A stretch of 64,000 nucleotides of DNA from contig NZ_FONA01000002.1 in the NCBI RefSeq assembly GCF_900112795.1, forward strand, positions 124,001 through 188,000. The letters are read 5' to 3'. The notes below the pieces were generated by a model, which made no database searches, had not been told where the DNA came from, and worked only from the letters and a program-made list of their open reading frames with translations. Source of the stretch: Thermophagus xiamenensis. GTDB lineage: Bacteria; Bacteroidota; Bacteroidia; Bacteroidales; Marinilabiliaceae. The position numbers were made by a program, and so were the translations under genes. The first letter of the stretch is position 1. Each line of letters begins with the position of its first letter. Below, piece after piece: positions 41,767 to 50,615 of this stretch.

Positions 41767-42777
41767 ATGGGACTCAACAAGAAAGCAGCGTTTCGATATC
41801 GGGTCATCGACCAACTGCTACAAAATGGCTATGCATTGACCATCGATGAGATACAGAAAAAGGTAAACGAAGCTCTTCGTTACGAATTTGGTGACGAAGA
41901 CGGAATTAGTCGTCGCACACTCTATTACGACTTTAAGGCAATGCGCCAACCACCGCCGGTAGGTTTTAATGCCCCGATAGAATGTCGTCACGGCCTTTAT
42001 CAATATTCACGTCCGGGATTCTCTATCTTTTCACATACCATAAAAGAAAAAGACAAAAAACTTATCACGCAGGCACTGGCTATATTGGAACAGATGCAAT
42101 ATATTCCGGCCGTACGACAACTTATTGCTCTGTTAAAGGACCTTTCGGGTACAAATCTACCCCAAAAAGGATCAGTAAAAAAGCGCTTGCAATTTGAACA
42201 CCAAAACATTGCCACGGGCATAGAGAAAATGGACATTATTCAATATGCAGTAGACCATCAACAGCCATTGTCGATCATTTACCTGCCGTTTAATGAAGCA
42301 TCGCCATTAGATATGGAGCTTCATCCATATCTAATCAAAGAATATCGTAACAGATGGTATGTTATTGGATGGGAGAAGTTTGCCGGAAAGATTTATCATC
42401 TGGCATTTGATCGCATGGTAAGTGCCGAGCTTACCGATGCCATTTTTATTTCTCCTCCCTCTCATTTCGATCCCGAAACGTGGTTTAACCATGTTATTGG
42501 TATTACCATTCCCGAAGAGATTCCTATCCAAAAAATTATTTTTAATGTATCGCCCGATTCGGCACCTTATATTCGCACTAAACCACTTCACCCTTCCCAG
42601 AGACTGGTAGACAAGTTACCTGATAACAGCATGATTTTTTCTTTAAATGTAATTCCGAATTTCGAGCTGGAAATGACTTTGCTGGGATACGCAGAAAAAC
42701 TTAAAATTATAGAACCGATATGGCTCAAAGAAAAGATTAAGAACCGACTAACCAATGCCCTAAAACAGTACGATTAA
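41767..42777 (+). CDS. WYL-domain transcriptional regulator
   Basis: 336 aa. N-terminal winged helix (about 1-70, YRVIDQLLQNGYALTIDEIQ ... GISRRTLYYDFKAM), a helical linker, and a WYL domain (about 150-240: LHPYLIKEYRNRWYVIGW, then HLAFDRMVSAE) with a C-terminal WCX-like part. WYL proteins bind nucleic acid or nucleotide ligands and often govern CRISPR, phage-defence or DNA-damage genes. It is divergent from the csm operon, 1.6 kb from cas6, with one small gene between. Regulation of the CRISPR locus is plausible by position only. Confidence 0.88.
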   Translation: MGLNKKAAFRYRVIDQLLQNGYALTIDEIQKKVNEALRYEFGDEDGISRRTLYYDFKAMRQPPPVGFNAPIECRHGLYQYSRPGFSIFSHTIKEKDKKLITQALAILEQMQYIPAVRQLIALLKDLSGTNLPQKGSVKKRLQFEHQNIATGIEKMDIIQYAVDHQQPLSIIYLPFNEASPLDMELHPYLIKEYRNRWYVIGWEKFAGKIYHLAFDRMVSAELTDAIFISPPSHFDPETWFNHVIGITIPEEIPIQKIIFNVSPDSAPYIRTKPLHPSQRLVDKLPDNSMIFSLNVIPNFELEMTLLGYAEKLKIIEPIWLKEKIKNRLTNALKQYD

Positions 42778-43124
42778 ATCACTTAACTATACCCAAAAAC
42801 TTTCTTTTAATGAATAATATCTCATTTTAATATTGGGATATTTAATAAAATTTTAACAATTTTGGACACCCAATTCCTTGAAGAGGATGTATAAAAACTA
42901 CATGAAGTTCTTACAAATACATACTTAGTGAGACTTTATAAAGTTTATTTTTTTACAGGAAATATCTTATGAGTCCCAAAAAGTAAAAATTTTTTAGACA
43001 CCCTTATGATACCAGGACTGATCAAAGTCATTTATCAGTATCGAAACAAGCCTTACATCCAACCAGAGAACATCTGATTTAAAATATTCATCAATAATTA
43101 TTTTGGTTAAACACTAATATCGCC
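42778..43124. other. Intergenic gap, nothing recognised
   Basis: 347 AT-rich bases between the WYL gene and the next gene. No hairpin terminator, repeat or RNA gene that I can support. Confidence 0.4.
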
Positions 43125-44207
43125 ATGCTTACATTTAAGCCCAAACCATTAATAAAACCCAACCTTATTCAACGACTTTTAAAAATTGAGCCATCCGAAA
43201 ATGCCCTTATAGAGATTAACAACCGGCTCGCACAAGTAGAAAAGATTGAAGAGATTGCTTCAGAGGAATTCATTAACATTGCCGATCATTACAAAGTAAA
43301 TCTGAAAAAGAAGTTTCGAAAGGAAAGAATAGAACTTTTCCGCCAGCTGGTTCGTGAAGTTATAAACGACAATCAAGTGAGTGATCTGGAAGCAATGCAA
43401 CTGAAACATTTGCGTGATTTATTGTTGCTGGACCAACAAGAGGCTGAAAAAGTACTGAAAGAAGAGACCCACCGCCGCTTTGGAGAACAAATTGATGAGG
43501 CACTGACCGACAACCGTCTGTCGAAAAAAGAGAAAGAAAAGCTGGAACAACTGCGCAAGGACCTTCTAATTGAAGAAGAAGTCGCCCAAAAGATGATTTC
43601 CGAAAAGGGGGGAGCCCTCCTACAAAAATTTCTGGAGAATGCGGTCTCAGATCAACGACTGTCGCCCGACGAAGAGCAAGAGATGCATGCCATTGCCCAA
43701 AGCCTGGGTATTGACCTGGAATTTGACGCACCTACGCAAGAAGCACTGGCACGATTCCGACTCTACTGGCAAATTGAAAACGGCATATTGCCTGAATTGG
43801 TACCCGACATTCATCTTTACAAGAACGAAAAGCTTCATTTCCAAACCCCTGTTCACTGGATTGAACACAAAAAAGTTACGCGAAGGGTCAACTACGGTGG
43901 TCCTACGGCACGCATCAAACTGGCCAAAGGCTTTTATTACCGAGTAGGAAGTCTGGGTGTCAATCGTATTACCGAAGATGTATGGCAACGCATCGATTCG
44001 GGAATGCTCTATCTGACCGATAGGCGAATCATCTTTATGGGTGAATTGGGTAACAAAAACATCCGCCTCAATTCGGTACTCACCTTTAAACCTTACAGCA
44101 ACGGTGTGGATATCCGAAAAGCCACAGGCAAGAGTCCCTTTTTGGAGTTTTCCGACAATGTTGATCTCTTCTCTATGATACTGGCACGCCTGCTAATGGA
44201 AAATTAA
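43125..44207 (+). CDS. Uncharacterised protein: three helical EF-hand/TerB-like repeats plus PH/GRAM-like C-terminus
   Basis: 360 aa, no signal peptide. Between about 70 and 200 three related helical units follow each other: VREVINDNQVSDLEAMQLKH, IDEALTDNRLSKKEKEKLEQ and LENAVSDQRLSPDEEQEMHA, each with the pattern D-N/Q-x-(V/L)-S-x-x-E. This recalls TerB or EF-hand-like acidic loops. The C-terminal 120 residues (RVNYGGPTARIKLAKGFYYR, MLYLTDRRIIFMGELGNKN) look like a bacterial PH/GRAM domain, which binds lipids or proteins. Function unknown. It is followed 24 bases later by a DUF418 membrane protein on the same strand, so a membrane-linked role is possible. Confidence 0.7.
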   Translation: MLTFKPKPLIKPNLIQRLLKIEPSENALIEINNRLAQVEKIEEIASEEFINIADHYKVNLKKKFRKERIELFRQLVREVINDNQVSDLEAMQLKHLRDLLLLDQQEAEKVLKEETHRRFGEQIDEALTDNRLSKKEKEKLEQLRKDLLIEEEVAQKMISEKGGALLQKFLENAVSDQRLSPDEEQEMHAIAQSLGIDLEFDAPTQEALARFRLYWQIENGILPELVPDIHLYKNEKLHFQTPVHWIEHKKVTRRVNYGGPTARIKLAKGFYYRVGSLGVNRITEDVWQRIDSGMLYLTDRRIIFMGELGNKNIRLNSVLTFKPYSNGVDIRKATGKSPFLEFSDNVDLFSMILARLLMEN

Positions 44208-44231
44208 TTTTAATCTTTTACAAATAAACTT

Positions 44232-45395
44232 ATGAGCACACCATCCCGCCCTGCACGCCTTATTGTTGTTGACGCGCTTCGAGGATTTGCCATTCTTTCC
44301 ATCATGCTGCTTCACAACATAGAACATTTTGATTTGTATCATTTCCCGGATTTTCTTCCCGAATGGCTAAAAACCATCGATTCCATCATTTGGGATACCC
44401 TCTTTTTTCTGTTCGGAGGTAAGTCATACGCCATTTTTGCCCTCTTGTTTGGACTCACTTTTTATATTCAGTACAACAATCAGCAGCGAAGAGGAAATGA
44501 TTTCAGTGGACGTTTTCTGTGGCGATTACTGCTACTGTTTGGGTTCGGGTTTATTAATTCTATCTTTTTTGAAGGAGATATTCTGGCCATCTACGCCACC
44601 ATAGGGGTCGTGCTGATTCCGTTTCGGAAGCTCAGCAACAAGATGGTGTGGACTGCTGCTATTGTATTGATGCTGCAGCCACTGGAATGGATTCGTCTTA
44701 TCGGCTATATGATTACCCCTGACAATGCTGAGGCCGTTTCTCGTGCAGGCCGGTATTTTAGCATGATAGGCGAGCCTTTGTCGAACGGGACATTTTGGGA
44801 GGCCATGCGCAGCAACCTCACCAACGGTCGGCTGGGTGTCTTTTTCTGGTCGTATGAAAACGGCCGTTTTTTTCAGACGGCCGGACTATTCCTTACCGGC
44901 TTTTTGCTGGGACGCAATAAGCGTTTCACAACAGACCCACAAAACAAACTCTTCTGGCAAAAAGCACTGGTAATTGCCATTATCGCCTTCATTCCGTTGT
45001 TCCTTCTGCACAAAGCATTGTCGCACATGGAATGGCACAAATTTGTTGTTACCTGCCTCCAAACAGCTGTTACCTCATGGTCTAATCTGGCCTTTATGAC
45101 CATACTGGTATCCACCTTTGTTCTATTATTCGAACACACTGCAGCCCGAGGATGGCTCGACAAACTATCTTCAATGGGAAGGATGAGCCTTTCCAATTAT
45201 GTGTTGCAATCCATTTTGGGGTCTATTGTTTATTATGGTTTTGGACTGGGCCTATACCAATACACAGGTGCCTCGTTTAGCCTGGTCATTGGTGCTGTAC
45301 TTGGAGCCTTCCAAATTTTATTCAGCACATGGTGGTTGAAAACCCATAAGCGGGGACCATTAGAGCAGATATGGCATCGATTAACATGGATTTAA
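44232..45395 (+). CDS. DUF418-family membrane protein
   Basis: 387 aa with about ten membrane segments. The start RLIVVDALRGFAILSIMLLHN is the signature of the DUF418/YeiB family, related to the acyltransferase-3/heparan-α-glucosaminide acetyltransferase fold, and the second half has MGRMSLSNYVLQSILGS typical of DUF418. Presumed to move acyl or similar groups across the inner membrane; substrate unknown. It follows the PH-like protein gene after 24 bases and is likely cotranscribed with it. Confidence 0.88.
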   Translation: MSTPSRPARLIVVDALRGFAILSIMLLHNIEHFDLYHFPDFLPEWLKTIDSIIWDTLFFLFGGKSYAIFALLFGLTFYIQYNNQQRRGNDFSGRFLWRLLLLFGFGFINSIFFEGDILAIYATIGVVLIPFRKLSNKMVWTAAIVLMLQPLEWIRLIGYMITPDNAEAVSRAGRYFSMIGEPLSNGTFWEAMRSNLTNGRLGVFFWSYENGRFFQTAGLFLTGFLLGRNKRFTTDPQNKLFWQKALVIAIIAFIPLFLLHKALSHMEWHKFVVTCLQTAVTSWSNLAFMTILVSTFVLLFEHTAARGWLDKLSSMGRMSLSNYVLQSILGSIVYYGFGLGLYQYTGASFSLVIGAVLGAFQILFSTWWLKTHKRGPLEQIWHRLTWI

Positions 45396-45564
45396 AAAAT
45401 CAATACGATAGGTATTAAACGTTTCTTTCCTTCATGTTAATTTTGGGAAAACCTTTTCATTTTTACAGAAAAAGCGTAATTTTAGGGATACCATCACTTA
45501 TGGAAAATCTAATAAAGATTTTATTTAAACTTCAAGCCAACAATTACCTCAATAAAACAGGATT

Positions 45565-46272
45565 ATGGATAATTTATTTTTAAAATATATGCGTGAGCGC
45601 ACTGGTCGTCGGAAGAGCCCCAAAGGTCCAACCTTTGATTCGCCGGGGCCAGTCATAACTATTTCGCGAGAATATGGATGTCCGGGCCGAAGAATCGCCA
45701 AGAAATTGGCACAAACACTCACAGAAAAAAATAAAGCCCAAGGGAACAAACGGGAATGGCGATGGATTAGTAAAGAAATTATCGAGGAGTCGGCCAGGGA
45801 ATTGAAATTATCTCCGGCCTTAATGAAAGAACTTTCGGAATATAAAGAGAGAACCTTTTTCGAAAATCTGGCCCTTTTCTTTTCCGATGAATATTACCCC
45901 AGCGATGTAAAAATAAAAAATACCATTGCAAAGTTTATTTATAATGCCTCCGTTGAGGGTAATGTCATTATTGTTGGCCGAGCAGCAGAGGCTATCACCA
46001 AAAACTTTGTAAATTCTTTACATATCAAACTAAAAGCCCCACTTGAATGGAGAGCCCAGAAGGTTGCTGATGCTTTGGGAATGACCTTACAGGAAGCCCG
46101 GCGTGAAGCCATAGAAATGGACCACCGGCGGGACGCTTTTAGAAATTATTTCGAAAAAGAACGACCAGACATAGACTATTTCGATCTCTTTTTCAACTGC
46201 GCAACCCTATCTGACGAAGAAATCATTGAAAGCATTGTTATTTTGGCTGAATCAAGAGGTTTTGTGGTATAA
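45565..46272 (+). CDS. Cytidylate kinase-like protein (Cytidylate_kin2)
   Basis: 235 aa. P-loop region VITISREYGCPGRRIAKKLA at about 28-47, IIVGRAAEAIT in the middle, and a LID-like basic segment (AIEMDHRRDAFRNYFEKERP). This is the PF13189 group, which is distinct from the essential cmk; in Bacteroidota it is common but its phosphate acceptor is not known to me. Stands alone with its own upstream region. Confidence 0.85.
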   Translation: MDNLFLKYMRERTGRRKSPKGPTFDSPGPVITISREYGCPGRRIAKKLAQTLTEKNKAQGNKREWRWISKEIIEESARELKLSPALMKELSEYKERTFFENLALFFSDEYYPSDVKIKNTIAKFIYNASVEGNVIIVGRAAEAITKNFVNSLHIKLKAPLEWRAQKVADALGMTLQEARREAIEMDHRRDAFRNYFEKERPDIDYFDLFFNCATLSDEEIIESIVILAESRGFVV

Positions 46273-46319
46273 AGTTGTTTACCCTATGTCTTAGCAACCA
46301 GGCAAACTAAAAAAACAAA

Positions 46320-47174
46320 TCAGGCCACAAGCTTTTGCAACAAGCGCACGGCCTGACTATAGTATCCTGATCCAAAAAGATTTAAATGATTCATAACATG
46401 GTATAAAAGATAAATAGGCTCTCTTCTGTCGGCACCGTCAATAAGAGGCCAGGTATCTTCATATGCGCGGTAAAATGCGGGCGGGAAGCCGCCAAACAGT
46501 TTAGTCATGGCAAGGTCGGCCTCACGATGACCATAATAGACGGCAGGATCAATTAATACCGGGTTTCCTTCCCTATCACTCATATAATTACCACTCCATA
46601 AATCGCCATGCATCAATGCCGGGGGTTCTTCACTGCCTTCCAGTATTTTCTCATAATTTTTTTCAAGAGCGGCATATAATTTTTTGAGGGTACTATCGGC
46701 ATAGCCATTTTTTTCAGCTAATCTGTATTGATAAAAAAGCCGCTTATTCCAATAGAATAATGGCCAGTTGTGCGCTTCCTCCGCCGTTGGAATATTAATT
46801 TGAGGGGTAGAACCGATAAAATTATCTTCAAAAAAGCCAAAAGCATCATTGGCATATCGATGCAGCAATGCCAATTTATGTCCAAACTCCTCAAAAAAAT
46901 CTTTCCTTTTGGTTCCCTGTTCTATAAACTCAATAATCAAAAAGTCGTCGCCACAATCAATAACTTCCGGAACCTTAAGGACACCCGGTTTAGCCAGTTC
47001 GCGCAAGCCATTGGCTTCTTTTCGAAACATTCCGTTCGTGAACCCTTGCTTTAAAAAAAACTTTTTACCCGACTCAGTAGTAATGACCTTGGTGTCGGCG
47101 ATGCAGCCACCACCAACACCTGACATTCGGGAAATGCTTTCACCCAATATCTGCTGCAAATCTTTTTTATCCAT
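46320..47174 (-). CDS. Fructosamine kinase family protein
   Basis: 284 aa with an aminoglycoside-phosphotransferase-like kinase fold. Visible: ATP-binding lobe (FFLKQGFTNGMFRKEANGL), catalytic loop ALMHGDLWSGNYM and metal loop VLIDPAVYYGHREADLAM. The family phosphorylates ketoamines (ribulosamines or fructosamines) on sugar-damaged proteins, which leads to their repair. It precedes a low-molecular-weight phosphatase on the same strand by 84 bases; in several genomes the two are neighbours, and they may act together on sugar-amine damage. Confidence 0.9.
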   Translation of the reverse strand: MDKKDLQQILGESISRMSGVGGGCIADTKVITTESGKKFFLKQGFTNGMFRKEANGLRELAKPGVLKVPEVIDCGDDFLIIEFIEQGTKRKDFFEEFGHKLALLHRYANDAFGFFEDNFIGSTPQINIPTAEEAHNWPLFYWNKRLFYQYRLAEKNGYADSTLKKLYAALEKNYEKILEGSEEPPALMHGDLWSGNYMSDREGNPVLIDPAVYYGHREADLAMTKLFGGFPPAFYRAYEDTWPLIDGADRREPIYLLYHVMNHLNLFGSGYYSQAVRLLQKLVA

Positions 47175-47258
47175 ATCACCCAGGCTTTAAAATATCTACT
47201 GTTTCTAAAACAAAATTATTCAAGGGTTACTACGAAAGTAATAAGATAAAAAAGCAAA

Positions 47259-47738
47259 TCAAACATGTTCTTTCAAAAAATCTATTAATCCCCGGCACGA
47301 CTTTTCCAACAAATCGAGCACCAGCTCAAACCCTTCTGCACCACCATAATAAGGATCAGGCACCTCTTCCAAGCTACAATCATGACAAAAGTCCGTCATT
47401 TTAAATATCTTACTCACCGCTTGCGAACCTTGGGCTAAACGCTCTAGCTCGCGAATATTCTGGTCGTCCATACCTATTATCATATCATAGTAATCGAAAT
47501 CCTTAATGGGATCAACAGGTCTGCTCAAACTAGTCAGCTGATATCCCCGTTTTTTAGCATGCACCTGCATCCTTTTATCCGCCGGTTCACCTTCATGATA
47601 ATCCGTTAAGCCTGCCGAATCAATTTCCAGCTTATCTGCTAAGCCTTCCCGTTGTGCCATTCCCTTCAATACAGCCTCCGCTGCCGGCGATCGACATATA
47701 TTCCCAAGACAAACAAACAAAATCTTCTTTTTCTCCAT
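47259..47738 (-). CDS. Low-molecular-weight protein-tyrosine phosphatase
   Basis: 159 aa. The P-loop VCLGNICRSP carries nucleophile Cys10 and Arg16, and the general acid lies in VPDPYYGG. Cytoplasmic, dephosphorylates phosphotyrosine or small substrates. A link with the Wzc-like kinase 44 kb away is possible but the context here is the fructosamine kinase, cotranscribed downstream. Full length and intact. Confidence 0.93.
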   Translation of the reverse strand: MEKKKILFVCLGNICRSPAAEAVLKGMAQREGLADKLEIDSAGLTDYHEGEPADKRMQVHAKKRGYQLTSLSRPVDPIKDFDYYDMIIGMDDQNIRELERLAQGSQAVSKIFKMTDFCHDCSLEEVPDPYYGGAEGFELVLDLLEKSCRGLIDFLKEHV

Positions 47739-48345
47739 AAAATAATTCGTTACAAACTTTATTAATTTTAACGCTTAGTTTAATCTATTAAATTATCTCC
47801 GACATTATTGAGCCATTTTAATCAGCATAAAATTCAGCCAGGTCATTGGTTGAATAATATTTAAGACAAGCATTTTGACCTCAGTCAATAATCCCTGGTA
47901 TAATCAACCCTAATGACTGTTCACTAATCACTAAAAACTTCTTCTGCCTTCTGCCTGCATACTTTTTAATTATGTTCTCGAGGTGGCAAGCTCTCCTGAC
48001 CATGCTCGTTTCACCATTTAATGAGCTTACAAACAACAAGTCTAGGCCATTTTAAAGACCATGCTTTATCATTTTTTCGGTGCAAATATAAGAGATATTG
48101 CCAGTTGTCCGAAAATCTATTTGATATTGTGGTCTAAGTGGAGAAGCATGTTCACACATTGTGGATTTTTTTCCACACTTTATGCCGGAATAATTCCCCA
48201 CAACAGAAGCCCTAAATTTCTATATCACTACTAATCAAACATAAAGCGCACATCCTAATAAACCGATTAAATAATGGCACACTCTTTTCTTAAATGATTA
48301 GCGAACGATTGATAATAAAAAATGTAGAACTTAAAAAATTAAGTT
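47739..48345. repeat. Gap with a dispersed repeat copy in reverse orientation (about 47885-48035)
   Basis: AATGACTGTTCACTAATCAC, TTCTTCTGCCTTCTGCCTGC and CATGCTCGTTTCACCATTTA match modules of the reverse copy at 8521-8720 and the complement of AAACGAGCATG. The rest of this 607-base gap shows no gene. A weak GTGTGGA/TCCACA inverted repeat lies near 48155-48180. Confidence 0.55.
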
Positions 48346-48672
48346 ATGAAAAAGAAATTTTGGTTTACGTTATCTGTTTTATTGCTTTTTGTAGCAGCAA
48401 CACCGATTATTATTGCAACTAACAATGACAACTCAGAATTGATGGTTGTTCAACAAGATGAATTAACATTCAATGAAATAGAACTAAGTGAAGTACCCGA
48501 AGCCGTTCTCGAAGCAGCCAAAAAAGATTATCCGGATGCTCAAATAACTAAAGCCAAAGTGGCAGAAGTTGACGGTAATAAAATTTACAAACTGGTAATA
48601 GCAAAAGAAGGAGAAGAAAAATCAATTGCTTTATACAACAACGACGGAACTACCTATACGCCCAACTCATAA
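48346..48672 (+). CDS. Small exported PepSY-like protein
   Basis: 108 aa. N-terminal signal peptide (MKKKFWFTLSVLLLFVAATP), then one domain with VPEAVLEAAKKDYPDAQITK and IYKLVIAKEGEEKSIALYNN, the pattern of the PepSY-like/BLIP-like fold common in Bacteroidota secreted proteins. Function unknown; such domains can inhibit proteases or bind cell-wall material. Monocistronic, closed by a strong terminator at 48723-48757. Confidence 0.8.
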   Translation: MKKKFWFTLSVLLLFVAATPIIIATNNDNSELMVVQQDELTFNEIELSEVPEAVLEAAKKDYPDAQITKAKVAEVDGNKIYKLVIAKEGEEKSIALYNNDGTTYTPNS

Positions 48673-48722
48673 CTACCCCTAACTCCTAAACTATATATTA
48701 TTCCCTTACAACTTGATGAAGG

Positions 48723-48757
48723 GGGTTGTCCGAAAACCTACGGACAACCCTTTTTTT
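48723..48757 (+). terminator. Strong terminator after the PepSY-like gene
   Basis: GGGTTGTCCG, eight-base loop, CGGACAACCC and seven T: a perfect 10-bp stem. Confidence 0.92.
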
Positions 48758-48920
48758 GTATCTATTTAATTATTAAAATTATAATTTTTTAAAATGAAGC
48801 ATATCCCGATCATAATTATCTAGTTAAGACCTTAAAAGCAAACAAGCTCAATAAAAAGCCAAATATTTCAGCCCAGCCATAAAAATTAGTTATATTAGCC
48901 AATCAAAATGACCAGGGGGC

Positions 48921-50240
48921 ATGAATAAAAAAATACTAATAATCGATGATGATACATCTTTTAGTCTAATGGTGAGTGGATATTTGGCCAAAAATGAGAT
49001 GGAAACCACAACGGCCGGCTCATTTTATAAAGCCAAATCCCTGATTGACAAGGAATATTTCGATTTAATTTTATCTGATCATCGATTGCCAGACGGAAGC
49101 GGACTGGATGTTTTGAGTTATTCCAAAAGCAAAAATCCGGATATTCCGGTTGTGCTAATTACTGCCTATTCTGATATCCGGGTGGCGGTAAATGCCATCA
49201 AAAAAGGGGCTTATGAATATATCACCAAGCCGGTAAATGCGACGGAATTGCTTCATATTGTTCAACGGGCGTTAAAAAGCAATTCCCATTCCACATCTTT
49301 ATCCAACGACTACATCGTTAGTGTAGGGAGCCAATCAAAAGAGATGGACGAACATATTCGTTTAGTAGCCCCAACCGAAGTTGCTGTACTTATCCAGGGT
49401 GAAAGTGGAACGGGAAAAGAATATGTTGCCCGTCGGATTCATGAACTCAGCCATCATCGGCAAGATCCCTTTGTAGCAGTAGATTGTGGGGCACTAACCA
49501 CTGAAATAGCCTCGAGCGAACTATTCGGCCATGAAAAAGGAAGTTTTACGGGTGCAGTTGATGATAAAATAGGTCATTTTGAAAGTGTAGGTAAAGGGAC
49601 CATCTTTTTGGACGAAGTAGGGAATTTAAGCTACAATGTACAAATTAAATTGCTACGAGCCATACAAGAACGCAGGGCACATCGGGTTGGTAGTAACAAA
49701 GAATTTCCCATAAAAGCACGCATTATAGCCGCCTCCAATGACGATTTGAGACAAAAAGCTAAAGAAGGCGGTTTTAGAGAAGATCTATTTCACCGGCTCA
49801 ATGAATTTACAATACATGTTCCGCCGTTAAGGAATCGCTCAGATGAATTGCCCACGTTTATCAATCATTTTTGTAACGAGGCGGCCAAAGAATTTGGCAA
49901 AAATATCCATGGATTTTCGGATGAAGTGATGGAAGTATTTCAGCACTATGACTGGCCCGGAAATCTTCGCGAACTAAGAAATGTGGTTCGAAGGTCGGTC
50001 CTCCTCAGTAAAAATGAATGGATTGGCATAGAGGCCATTCCCCCCGAAATAGCCGAACCTCTATCAATGCAGCCTTCTACTCTTATTAAATATACCGAAG
50101 CAAAAGAAATAGCTGAGAAAAAACTCATTGAAGAAACGCTTCGAAAGGTTAAACACAACAAAAGCAAGGCCGCCCGCTTGTTAGGCATTGACCGAAAAAC
50201 GCTATACAATAAGCTTCAAAAACTAAACATCGACTATTAA
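48921..50240 (+). CDS. NtrC-family sigma-54-dependent response regulator
   Basis: 439 aa. Receiver domain (1-120) with the phospho-acceptor Asp53 in LILSDHRLPDGSG; AAA+ domain with Walker A GESGTGKE (160-167), the sigma-54 loop written GSFTGA (GAFTGA is more usual) and ALTTEIASSELFGHEKG; and a Fis-type helix-turn-helix at the end (SKAARLLGIDRKTLYNKL). It should activate sigma-54 promoters when phosphorylated. The hybrid histidine kinase at 50.6-53.1 kb faces it and is the nearest candidate partner. Confidence 0.93.
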   Translation: MNKKILIIDDDTSFSLMVSGYLAKNEMETTTAGSFYKAKSLIDKEYFDLILSDHRLPDGSGLDVLSYSKSKNPDIPVVLITAYSDIRVAVNAIKKGAYEYITKPVNATELLHIVQRALKSNSHSTSLSNDYIVSVGSQSKEMDEHIRLVAPTEVAVLIQGESGTGKEYVARRIHELSHHRQDPFVAVDCGALTTEIASSELFGHEKGSFTGAVDDKIGHFESVGKGTIFLDEVGNLSYNVQIKLLRAIQERRAHRVGSNKEFPIKARIIAASNDDLRQKAKEGGFREDLFHRLNEFTIHVPPLRNRSDELPTFINHFCNEAAKEFGKNIHGFSDEVMEVFQHYDWPGNLRELRNVVRRSVLLSKNEWIGIEAIPPEIAEPLSMQPSTLIKYTEAKEIAEKKLIEETLRKVKHNKSKAARLLGIDRKTLYNKLQKLNIDY

Positions 50241-50615
50241 ATTAACACCCTTGTTTTAATACAATTAAAACCAGTAAAATTGATAGTGCATAGAATGAAA
50301 CGAGCATAACCAAAAGGGTTTGTCACAACAAGAACTTGTGAAAAAAATAAATGCAAAAGTGAACAGGTAAATGGGAGAAGAAGCTTTTTATTGATTAGTG
50401 GTCAGCCAATAGTATTCGTTTCTCTGGCAACGATTAACTAACCCCCAAAAAATATTTTTAAGATTCGGCCAATAGGCTAAATAAATTTCATACGAACAAA
50501 AGCTTTACCGATTCAAAAAAACACGTGAAACCTGATAAAGCTTTTTGCAACTAAAAAAATGGAACGATAAATCCATCTGAGAACCACTTCTACCTACAAC
50601 TCACACAAGCATAAG
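50241..50615 (+). repeat. Gap with a worn dispersed repeat copy (about 50288-50430)
   Basis: AATGAAACGAGCATAACC, GGTTTGTCACAACAAGAAC, ATGCAAAAGTGAACAGG and GATTAGTGGTCAGCC follow the module order of the copy at 10265-10590, with many differences. Convergent genes end on both sides. No gene. Confidence 0.5.
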
